A stretch of 12,015 bases of DNA. It comes from Solirubrobacteraceae bacterium (GTDB lineage: Bacteria; Actinomycetota; Thermoleophilia; Solirubrobacterales; Solirubrobacteraceae). The position numbers and the translations under genes were made by a program. The DNA is taken from NCBI GenBank assembly GCA_024710825.1, contig JANJUA010000288.1, forward strand, positions 1 to 12,015, read 5' to 3'. The notes beneath the pieces were generated by a model. That model did no database searches. It had not been told where the DNA came from and saw only the letters and a program-made list of their open reading frames with translations. Shown here one piece after another: positions 1 to 5,924 of this stretch. Every line of letters begins with the position of its first letter. Within the stretch, counting starts at the first letter, position 1.

Positions 1-367
1 CGATCAGGTCGCAGGCGAGCGCGATCCCGAGGGCGCCGGCGAGGACGTGGCCGCCCGCCTTGACCACCGACGGCTTGCCGAGTCGGCCGATGAGCTGGAA
101 CAGCTCGACGAAGCGCTCGGTCGCGGCGTGGCGGTGCACCAGCGGCGCATCGGCGGCGAAGCCGCCGAGGTCGGCGCCCGAGGAGAACGTGCGCGGGTGC
201 GACGAGGCCAGCACCACGCAGCGGACGGCGCCGTCGTCGCGGGCGCGCTCGAACGCCGCGAGCAGCTCCCCGAGCAGCTCGGGGGAGAGCGCGTTGCGCG
301 TGTCGGGGTCGTCGAGGGTGATGGTGGCGACGCCGCTGGGCGCCACGTCGTAGCGAACCTTGGTCAC
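1..367 (-). CDS. Enoyl-CoA hydratase/isomerase family protein (C-terminus cut by window edge)
   Basis: Crotonase-fold protein, expected to hydrate 2-enoyl-CoA or isomerise acyl-CoA in the cytoplasm. Only the first ~122 residues are inside the window. Visible are the N-terminal strand with VATITLDDPDTRNALS (13-28), the first oxyanion-hole motif FSSGADL (61-67) and the second conserved segment GGHVLAGALGIALACD (105-120). The catalytic acidic residues lie downstream, outside the window. I chose the GTG at 367 because a -10 box TAGGAT (380-375) lies exactly 7 nt upstream. The in-frame ATG at 376 lies inside that box and would not be in the transcript. If the box is not used, the gene starts at 376. 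The gene diverges from acyl-CoA dehydrogenase 1, whose product enoyl-CoA would be its substrate type. Family assignment is firm; substrate is unknown. Confidence 0.88.
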   Translation of the reverse strand, partial: MTKVRYDVAPSGVATITLDDPDTRNALSPELLGELLAAFERARDDGAVRCVVLASSHPRTFSSGADLGGFAADAPLVHRHAATERFVELFQLIGRLGKPSVVKAGGHVLAGALGIALACDLI

Positions 368-374
368 GGAGCGC

Positions 375-380
375 ATCCTA
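375..380 (-). promoter_or_regulatory. -10 box TAGGAT of the enoyl-CoA hydratase gene (leaderless)
   Basis: On the minus strand TAGGAT is followed by 7 nt and then GTG (367). It fits the actinobacterial TANNNT -10 consensus and predicts a transcript starting at or next to the start codon. No convincing -35 is visible at 16-18 nt. It is supported by recurrence of the same spacing at several other genes in the window. Confidence 0.5.
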
Positions 381-395
381 CGGGCCGGAGCGGAG

Positions 396-411
396 AGTAG
401 GAAGCTCTACT
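396..411. promoter_or_regulatory. Inverted repeat AGTAG-N6-CTACT, candidate operator
   Basis: A perfect 5-bp inverted repeat with a 6-bp spacer (GAAGCT) lies between the divergent hydratase and dehydrogenase genes. It ends one base before the -35 box of acyl-CoA dehydrogenase 1 and sits upstream of the hydratase -10. Its position suits a dimeric repressor such as the TetR protein encoded nearby, but no second copy of this exact repeat was seen, so the link is inference. Confidence 0.3.
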
Positions 412-412
412 G

Positions 413-441
413 TTCACTTTTGGCCGGATTCGCGCTACGGT
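413..441 (+). promoter_or_regulatory. Promoter of acyl-CoA dehydrogenase 1 (-35 TTCACT, -10 TACGGT)
   Basis: TTCACT (413-418) matches TTGACA at 4 of 6 positions. A 17-bp spacer leads to TACGGT (436-441), which fits TANNNT. The last T is 7 nt before ATG 449, so the mRNA is probably leaderless. This is the best two-box promoter in the window. Confidence 0.6.
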
Positions 442-448
442 CCGCCCC

Positions 449-1636
<1,188 letters not shown>

Positions 1637-1657
1637 ACGTTTGTCCGCCAACGGCGT

Positions 1658-1673
1658 CCGGTGCCGCAACCGG
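1658..1673. terminator. Weak hairpin after acyl-CoA dehydrogenase 1
   Basis: CCGGT-N6-ACCGG lies 21 nt past the dehydrogenase stop and before the next gene. The stem is only 5 bp and no T-run follows, so a terminator role is tentative. Confidence 0.2.
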
Positions 1674-1686
1674 CCGGCCGCGCGTA

Positions 1687-1692
1687 TACGTT
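1687..1692 (+). promoter_or_regulatory. -10 box TACGTT of the secreted-protein gene (leaderless)
   Basis: TACGTT is followed by exactly 7 nt and then ATG 1700, the same geometry as at acyl-CoA dehydrogenase 1. No good -35 is seen. It favours ATG 1700 over the GTG at 1661 as the start. Confidence 0.45.
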
Positions 1693-1699
1693 CCGCGCC

Positions 1700-2131
1700 A
1701 TGCGCCGATTCATCCTCCCCCTCGCCGCCGCCGCCGCGGCGGCGCTCCTCGTCCCCGCCGCAGCGTCCGCGAAGGACGACCTGCGGGTCTTCTTCCCGGG
1801 CGACTGCGTCACCAACGAGTACAAGCCCACGTCGATCCAGCCGTTCTGCGCCGATGCCGGGATGCCGATCACGGAGATCCGCTGGCAGCGCTACGGCGCC
1901 AAGAACGCCCGCGGCAGCGGCGTCGCCGAGGTCAACAACTGCAAGCCGAACTGCGCGGCGGGCAAGACCCGCGACTATGCGGTGCGCGTCCGGCTCACGC
2001 GCGTGCGCCAGTGCGGCGACGTGCCGCAGTTCACGCGGCTGCGGATCGCCTTCGCCGACAACCGGCCCCACGCCGGCTTCCGGAAGGCCTTCCACCAGTC
2101 CTACCGCTGCGCCGACGCCCCCACCGGCTAG
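1700..2131 (+). CDS. Small secreted six-cysteine protein of unknown function
   Basis: A 143-aa protein with a Sec signal peptide: MRRF, then a hydrophobic run rich in Ala/Leu, and a probable signal-peptidase site after AAASA (residue 23). The mature part is about 120 aa and soluble. It contains six cysteines (in GDC, PFC, NNC, PNC, RQCG and YRC), compatible with three disulfides outside the cell. The segment around TEIRWQRYGAKNARGSGVAE and the N-C-x-P-x-C-A-x-G pattern resembles a group of uncharacterised actinobacterial exported proteins. I know of no assigned function and none is proposed. ATG 1700 is preferred to GTG 1661 because it begins directly with the signal peptide and follows a -10 box by 7 nt. 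It lies between two acyl-CoA dehydrogenase genes on the same strand but probably has its own promoter. Confidence 0.8.
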   Translation: MRRFILPLAAAAAAALLVPAAASAKDDLRVFFPGDCVTNEYKPTSIQPFCADAGMPITEIRWQRYGAKNARGSGVAEVNNCKPNCAAGKTRDYAVRVRLTRVRQCGDVPQFTRLRIAFADNRPHAGFRKAFHQSYRCADAPTG

Positions 2132-2142
2132 CCCCCGCCGCT

Positions 2143-2174
2143 GCGCGCGGGCCCGCTGAAGGCGGCTCGCGCGC
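2143..2174. terminator. GC-rich hairpin abutting the start codon of acyl-CoA dehydrogenase 2
   Basis: GCGCGCG (2143-2149) pairs with CGCGCGC (2168-2174), and inside it CCGC (2153-2156) pairs with GCGG (2162-2165) across a TGAAG loop. No T-tract follows. It begins 12 nt after the secreted-protein stop and ends at the base before GTG 2175. It may terminate the upstream transcript or hinder initiation at 2175. The only Shine-Dalgarno-like bases (AAGG, 2159-2162) lie in or next to its loop. Confidence 0.35.
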
Positions 2175-3317
2175 GTGCACCCCTCACCGTTCACCGACGA
2201 GCACGACGACCTCCGGGCGGCCGTTCGGAGGTTCGTCGAGACCGAGCTGCGCCCGAACGTGCGCGAGTGGGAGGACGCGCGCTGGTTTCCCGACGCGGTC
2301 TTCCACCGCGCGGCGGAGCTGGGCTTCCTCGGCCTGAAGTACCCGGAGGAATACGGCGGCCAGGGCGGCGACCACCTTCACGACGCCGTCTGGACCGAGG
2401 AGCTGGCCCGCTGCGGCTCCGGCGGCGTCGCCGCCGGCCTGGGCGCCCACACCGGCATCGCGACGCCGCCGATCTGGAAGTTCGGCACCGAGGACCAGAA
2501 GCGGCGCTACCTCGCGCCCGCCGTAGCGGGCGAGCGGATCGCCGCGCTGGCGATCACGGAGCCGGACGCGGGCTCCGACGTGGCCGCGATCCGCGCCCGC
2601 GCCACCCGGGTCGACGGCGGCTGGACGGTGCGCGGAGCGAAGACGTACATCACCAACGGCGTCCGCGCGTCGTTCCTCGTCACCGCGGTCAAGACGACCG
2701 GCGAGGGCGGCCACCACGGCCTGTCGTTCCTGCTGGTCGACACCGACCAGCCCGGCGTGTCCGCCTCACCGCTCGAGAAGATGGGCTGGCACGCGGGCGA
2801 CACCGCGCTGATCGCCCTCGACGACGCGTTCGTGCCCGAGGAGAACCTGCTCGGGCGCGAGAACGAGGGCTTCGCGCTCATCATGGCCAACTTCCAGTGG
2901 GAGCGGCTGATGATGGCGCTCGGCGCGGTGGGCGCCATGCAGGACGCCTACGACCGCACCGTCGCCTACGTCAAGCGGCGCAACGCCTTCGGGCGGCCCC
3001 TGTCGGGCTTCCAGGCGCTGCGCCACAAGCTCGTGGACCTGGCGACGACGATCCACGCCGGCCGCTGCACGACGCACGACGCTCTCGCCCGCTTCGTCGC
3101 CGGCGAGAACGCGATCCGAGAGGTGACGATGGCGAAGCTGCTCACGCAGCGCTCGGCGTTCGAGGTGATCGACGCCTGCCTCCAGCTCCACGGCGGCGCC
3201 GGCTACATGGAGGAGCACGAGATCGAGCGCATGGCCCGCGACGCCCGCCTCGGGTCGATCGGCGGCGGCACCGACGAGATCATGCGCGAGATCCTCGGCA
3301 AGGTCCTCGACCTCTGA
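2175..3317 (+). CDS. Acyl-CoA dehydrogenase 2 (paralogue of the gene at 449)
   Basis: A 380-aa FAD-dependent acyl-CoA dehydrogenase, clearly homologous to the one at 449. It shares FPDAVFHRAAELGFLGLKYP (38-57), ITEPDAGSDVAAIRARA (127-143), KTYITNG (156-162), NAFGRPLSGFQALRHK (270-285), LQLHGGAGYMEEHEIERMAR (336-355) and IGGGTDEIM (362-370). The catalytic base is predicted to be E243 in QWERL, since the alternative medium-chain position is Gly. The start must be the GTG at 2175: a stop (TGA 2157) lies just upstream in frame and the next GTG would remove part of the N-terminal helix. No clear -10 box is seen close by, and a strong hairpin abuts the start, so it may be read through from upstream or be translationally restrained. 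It ends 4 nt from the convergent tetR stop. Substrate unknown. Confidence 0.94.
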   Translation: MHPSPFTDEHDDLRAAVRRFVETELRPNVREWEDARWFPDAVFHRAAELGFLGLKYPEEYGGQGGDHLHDAVWTEELARCGSGGVAAGLGAHTGIATPPIWKFGTEDQKRRYLAPAVAGERIAALAITEPDAGSDVAAIRARATRVDGGWTVRGAKTYITNGVRASFLVTAVKTTGEGGHHGLSFLLVDTDQPGVSASPLEKMGWHAGDTALIALDDAFVPEENLLGRENEGFALIMANFQWERLMMALGAVGAMQDAYDRTVAYVKRRNAFGRPLSGFQALRHKLVDLATTIHAGRCTTHDALARFVAGENAIREVTMAKLLTQRSAFEVIDACLQLHGGAGYMEEHEIERMARDARLGSIGGGTDEIMREILGKVLDL

Positions 3318-3321
3318 GCAG

Positions 3322-3939
3322 CTAGGCGCGCGGCGACATGACGGCGACCCACACCGAGACGAGCACCTCGGCGGCCGTCTCGACGGTGACCGAGGGCTCG
3401 CCGGAGCCGAAGCTCGTCATCAGATAGCGCTGGTTCATGCCCAGCAGCGCGCCCGCGAGCTCGACGGGATCCGCGCCGGGTGCGAGGCCGGCCGCCTGGC
3501 GGCGGGCGATCGTCTCCCCCAGCAGGAGCTGGAAGCGACGCTGGGTGCCCTCGAGCAGCGCCTCGACGTCCGGGTCGACGATCGACGCGTCCCGCATCGC
3601 CCGCAGGAGCGGGCCGTGACGGCTCCAGTGCTCGACCACCGGCCGTATCAGCTGCTCGGCGCGCTCGCGCGACAGCTCCTGCTCGGCGATCTCGGCGAAC
3701 GCCTGCTGGGCGGCCACCAGCTCCGGCAGCACCCGTGCGAGCACCTCCAGGACCAGTTGCGGCAGGCCGGCGAAGTGGCGGTAGAACACCGTGCGCCGGT
3801 AGCCGGTGGGCCGCATGACGTCGTCCACGGACAGCTCTCGGAACGGGCGCTCGCGCAGGAGCGCCTCGGCGGTGTCGAGGATCAGGGTTCGCGTCTCGTC
3901 GGGCTGCTGACGCAGACGGGTGCGCTTGGGCGCGGACAT
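3322..3939 (-). CDS. TetR-family transcriptional regulator
   Basis: A 205-aa protein with the typical N-terminal three-helix DNA-binding domain. ETRTLILDTAEALLRERPFR (15-34) is helix 1. LSVDDVMRPTGYRRTVFYRH (36-55) spans the helix-turn-helix with the family's T-x-FYRHF ending. The remaining ~145 residues form the helical ligand-binding/dimer domain, which is not conserved enough to name an effector. Acyl-CoA or fatty-acid sensing is a reasonable guess from the neighbours, since TetR proteins commonly control beta-oxidation genes in Actinobacteria. The gene is tail-to-tail with acyl-CoA dehydrogenase 2 (4-nt gap). It lies 39 nt downstream of the uracil-DNA glycosylase gene on the same strand, but with its own candidate promoter and a palindrome over the -35, suggesting autorepression. 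Confidence 0.92.
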   Translation of the reverse strand: MSAPKRTRLRQQPDETRTLILDTAEALLRERPFRELSVDDVMRPTGYRRTVFYRHFAGLPQLVLEVLARVLPELVAAQQAFAEIAEQELSRERAEQLIRPVVEHWSRHGPLLRAMRDASIVDPDVEALLEGTQRRFQLLLGETIARRQAAGLAPGADPVELAGALLGMNQRYLMTSFGSGEPSVTVETAAEVLVSVWVAVMSPRA

Positions 3940-3949
3940 GGGCGGATGG

Positions 3950-3979
3950 AGACTATTAGACGGCGCGACACCGTGTCAT
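3950..3979 (-). promoter_or_regulatory. Candidate tetR promoter
   Basis: On the minus strand ATGACA (3979-3974, 5 of 6 to TTGACA) is followed by 18 nt and then TAGTCT (3955-3950), 10 nt before ATG 3939. It overlaps the stop codon of the upstream uracil-DNA glycosylase gene. Confidence 0.45.
3967..3977. promoter_or_regulatory. Palindrome GACAC-C-GTGTC, candidate TetR operator
   Basis: A perfect 5-bp inverted repeat with a single central base covers the predicted tetR -35 box. Position and symmetry fit autoregulation by the TetR protein. The repeat is short for a TetR site, so this is inference. Confidence 0.35.
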
Positions 3980-4515
3980 CAGCCCAGCGCGGCGCCGAGG
4001 GCGCGCGCGTCGCGCAGCAGCGTCTCGCGCAGCCTCGGATTGTGCAGCGCGGCGGCCGGATGGTAGAGCGGAAACAGGCCCTCGCCGACGAGCGTCCCGT
4101 GCGCCTCGCCGATCCGCGCGTCGGGCGCGAAGTGCCTCAGCGCGTGCCGCCCCAGCGGCACGACCAGGCGCGGCCGGATGACCGCGAGCTGCGCCTCCAG
4201 CCACGGTCGGTGGTGGGCGACCTCCGCGGCGCGCGGGTCGCGGTTGCCCGGCGGGCGCGCCTTGACGACGTTCGTGATGAACACGTGCCGGCGCTCCAGG
4301 CCGGCCTCGGCGAGCAGCCCGTCGAGCAGGCGCCCCGCGGGCCCGACGAACGGCCGTCCCGTCGCGTCCTCGCGGGCGCCCGGCGCCTCGCCGACGATGA
4401 CCACGTCGGCGTCCGGAGAGCCCTCTCCGGGGACGAAGCTCGTGCAGGTCTCGCACGGCTCGCTGCCGCAGCCGGTGTGCGATCGGATCTCCTCGGCGAT
4501 CTGCTCCAGCGTCAT
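3979..4515 (-). CDS. Uracil-DNA glycosylase, family 4-like, lacking two iron-sulfur cysteines
   Basis: A 178-aa member of the uracil-DNA glycosylase superfamily, which removes uracil from DNA to start base-excision repair. It shows the family-4/5 motif GEAPGAREDATGRPFVGPAG (42-61), ITNVVKARPPGNRDP (80-94) and the C-terminal YHPAAAL motif (151-157). Canonical family-4 enzymes hold a [4Fe-4S] cluster with an N-terminal Cys pair plus C-x15-C after the NVVK motif. Here those last two positions are Ala86 and His102, while three cysteines (C16, C21, C24) cluster at the N-terminus. No KRRIH motif of UdgX is present. The start is ATG 4515, 7 nt after a -10 box TACTGT; an upstream GTG at 4524 falls in or near that box. 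It is divergent from the SDR gene with overlapping -10 boxes. Superfamily sure; activity and cluster uncertain. Confidence 0.85.
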   Translation of the reverse strand: MTLEQIAEEIRSHTGCGSEPCETCTSFVPGEGSPDADVVIVGEAPGAREDATGRPFVGPAGRLLDGLLAEAGLERRHVFITNVVKARPPGNRDPRAAEVAHHRPWLEAQLAVIRPRLVVPLGRHALRHFAPDARIGEAHGTLVGEGLFPLYHPAAALHNPRLRETLLRDARALGAALG

Positions 4516-4522
4516 CGCCACC

Positions 4523-4532
4523 ACAGTAGGGT
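4523..4532. promoter_or_regulatory. Overlapping divergent -10 boxes (udg leftward, SDR rightward)
   Basis: ACAGTAGGGT contains TACTGT on the minus strand (4528-4523) and TAGGGT on the plus strand (4527-4532), sharing the central TA. The minus box is 7 nt from ATG 4515 (leaderless). The plus box gives a leader of roughly 35 nt before the SDR start, which has its own ribosome binding site. The minus strand also shows TTGCTC as a possible -35 at a long 19-nt spacing. Confidence 0.4.
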
Positions 4533-4562
4533 TGCGGCCCTTCGCACGAGCAAGGAACGAAT

Positions 4563-4568
4563 GGAGGT
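4563..4568 (+). promoter_or_regulatory. Ribosome binding site GGAGGT of the SDR gene
   Basis: A full GGAGGT core lies 6 nt before ATG 4575. It fixes the start of the SDR gene and contrasts with the leaderless neighbours. Confidence 0.7.
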
Positions 4569-4574
4569 CGGTCC

Positions 4575-5402
4575 ATGGGAGTCCTCGACGACAAGGTGGC
4601 GATCGTCACCGGCTCGGCGCGCGGCATCGGCCGGGCGACCGCCGAGGTGCTGAGCCAGCACGGAGCCAAGCTCGTGGTCAACGACCTCGACGGCGACGTC
4701 GCCGAGCAGGCGGCCGCCGAGATCGGCGGCGAGACCGCGGTGTTCTCGGGCGATCTCACGAAGGGCGACGCCCCCGACCGACTCGTCCAGACCGCGATCG
4801 ACAGCTTCGGCAAGCTCGACATCATCGTCAACAACGCGGGCTACACGCTCGACGCGCCGGTGCACAAGATCTCCGACGACTGGTGGCAGCGGATGCTCGA
4901 CATCCACGTCACGGTCCCGTTCAAGGTGATCCGGGCCGCCGCGCCGCACCTGCGCGAGCCGGCCAAGCGCGAGCGCGAGGAGGGCCGCGAGGTGTTCCGC
5001 AAGATCGTCAACGTCTCCTCCACCTCGGGCACGTTCGGCAACGCCGGCCAGGCCAACTACGCGGCCGCGAAGTCCGCGGTCGTCGGCCTGACGAAGACCG
5101 TCGCCAAGGAGTGGGGCCAGTTCAGGGTCAACGTCAACGCGGTCGCCTTCGGCTTCGTCGACACGCGCCTGACCCAGGCGAAGGTCTCCAACAACGTCAT
5201 GGAGGTCGACGGCGAGACGGTCCAGCTCGGCATCCCCGAGCAGCTGCGCGGGATGGCGGCGATGCTCATCCCGCTCGGTCGCGCGGCATCGCCCGAGGAG
5301 GCCGCCGGCGGCGTCTTCTTCCTCTGCACGCCGTGGAGCAACTACGTCCACGGCCAGGTGCTGAACGTCACCGGCGGCATGTTCGGAGGGATGACGACCT
5401 GA
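4575..5402 (+). CDS. FabG-like short-chain dehydrogenase/reductase
   Basis: A 275-aa classical SDR, NAD(P)-dependent, probably oxidising or reducing a 3-hydroxy/3-oxoacyl thioester in acyl-CoA metabolism. Visible are the cofactor motif TGSARGIG (12-19), ND at the end of strand 2, NNAG (86-89) and catalytic S149, Y162 and K166 in the stretch NVSSTSGTFGNAGQANYAAAK. A charged insertion (LREPAKREREEGREVFRK, 126-143) precedes the Ser strand and makes it longer than E. coli FabG. The Asn of the classical N-S-Y-K tetrad is replaced: the segment reads LDIHVTVPF, with His111 where Asn is usual. The gene has a strong RBS and starts divergently from the uracil-DNA glycosylase gene. Its place beside two acyl-CoA dehydrogenases and a hydratase suggests a 3-hydroxyacyl-CoA dehydrogenase role, but an acyl-carrier-protein reductase is equally possible. 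Confidence 0.92.
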   Translation: MGVLDDKVAIVTGSARGIGRATAEVLSQHGAKLVVNDLDGDVAEQAAAEIGGETAVFSGDLTKGDAPDRLVQTAIDSFGKLDIIVNNAGYTLDAPVHKISDDWWQRMLDIHVTVPFKVIRAAAPHLREPAKREREEGREVFRKIVNVSSTSGTFGNAGQANYAAAKSAVVGLTKTVAKEWGQFRVNVNAVAFGFVDTRLTQAKVSNNVMEVDGETVQLGIPEQLRGMAAMLIPLGRAASPEEAAGGVFFLCTPWSNYVHGQVLNVTGGMFGGMTT

Positions 5403-5418
5403 CCGAAGGGGTCGTCAT
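5391..5418. terminator. Hairpin overlapping the SDR stop codon
   Basis: ATGACGACC (5391-5399) is perfectly complementary to GGTCGTCAT (5410-5418) with a 10-nt loop, giving a 9-bp stem that includes the last SDR codons and surrounds its TGA. No T-run follows. It probably marks the transcript end, or stabilises the 3' end after processing. Confidence 0.4.
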
Positions 5419-5424
5419 CGCGCC

Positions 5425-5517
5425 TGCGTCCCGCCCGACGACGCGCGCGCCCAGGCGCTCTACGACGGGTTCGGGGGTGTGCGCGAGGAGTGGGTGGACT
5501 ACGGTGTGCGGGTGTGA
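5425..5517 (+). pseudogene. 3' remnant of a GNAT-like acetyltransferase gene
   Basis: Between the SDR and cupin genes one frame reads like the C-terminal tail of a GNAT N-acetyltransferase: PDDARAQALYDGFGGVREEW, then VDYGVRV and TGA (5515-5517). The pattern D-x-R-A-x-x-L-Y-x-x-F-G is the usual last helix/strand motif of that fold. Nothing recognisable of the acetyl-CoA-binding core lies upstream; the frame runs straight into the end of the SDR gene. The TGA overlaps the cupin GTG start as GTGA, the classic coupled stop/start arrangement. This suggests a formerly intact gene translated ahead of the cupin. It may be a deletion remnant. The match is short (about 30 codons) and could be chance. 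Confidence 0.4.
5500..5505 (+). promoter_or_regulatory. Candidate -10 box TACGGT of the cupin gene
   Basis: The hexamer is identical to the -10 of acyl-CoA dehydrogenase 1 and lies 8 nt before GTG 5514, so again near-leaderless. It coincides with the Tyr-Gly codons of the GNAT-like remnant. No clear -35. Confidence 0.35.
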
Positions 5518-5888
5518 GGGTGGTCAAGCCGCAAGGGGAGCGGGAGGTGCCTCGAGGCGTGCTCGGCGGCGCGGAGATCTCGGCGGCCACGGCCGGCGCG
5601 GTGAACATCTACATGGGCGTCTTCCGCGTGCCGCCCGCGACGCGCTCGCGGCCCCACTACCACGCCGCCTGCGAGTCGGCCGTCTACCTGCTGTCCGGTG
5701 AGCTCGACGTCCGCTGGGGCGACGAGCTCGAGCACGTCGAGCACCTGGCGGCGCGCGACATGGTCTACGTGCCCCCGCGCGAGACCCACGTGCTCGAGAA
5801 CCTGTCCGCCACCGAGGCCGCGGAGTACGTCGTCGCCCGCGACAGCCCGCACGAGGACTCCGTCGAGGTGCCCTGGGCCGCCGGCTAG
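5514..5888 (+). CDS. Single-domain cupin protein
   Basis: A 124-aa small beta-barrel with both cupin motifs. Motif 1 is RPHYHAACESAVYLLSG with H48, H50 and E54 as metal ligands. Motif 2 is DMVYVPPRETHVLEN with H92 as the fourth ligand and N96. A mononuclear metal site (often Mn, Fe or Zn) is therefore expected. Function could be sugar isomerisation, dioxygenation or ligand binding and cannot be chosen from sequence. GTG 5514 is the preferred start: it overlaps the stop of the GNAT-like remnant (GTGA) and follows a TACGGT box by 8 nt. GTG 5520 and the upstream GTG 5490 are alternatives. It is convergent with the SDR-like gene at 5925, with a hairpin between them. Confidence 0.85.
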   Translation: MRVVKPQGEREVPRGVLGGAEISAATAGAVNIYMGVFRVPPATRSRPHYHAACESAVYLLSGELDVRWGDELEHVEHLAARDMVYVPPRETHVLENLSATEAAEYVVARDSPHEDSVEVPWAAG

Positions 5889-5892
5889 GAAA

Positions 5893-5918
5893 CGGGGCGC
5901 CGCCTCGCAACCGCCCCG
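5893..5918. terminator. Hairpin between convergent cupin and SDR-like genes
   Basis: CGGGGCG (5893-5899) pairs with CGCCCCG (5912-5918) across a 12-nt loop. An alternative pairing GCCGCC (5899-5904) with GGCGGC (5920-5925) competes with it. Located in the 36-bp gap between two convergent stops, it is probably a bidirectional terminator. No T-tract. Confidence 0.45.
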
Positions 5919-5924
5919 CGGCGG

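Noticed and set aside
3979..4515. UdgX-type covalent uracil-binding enzyme
   Set aside because: The diagnostic KRRIH insertion is absent between the NVVK motif and the following helix.
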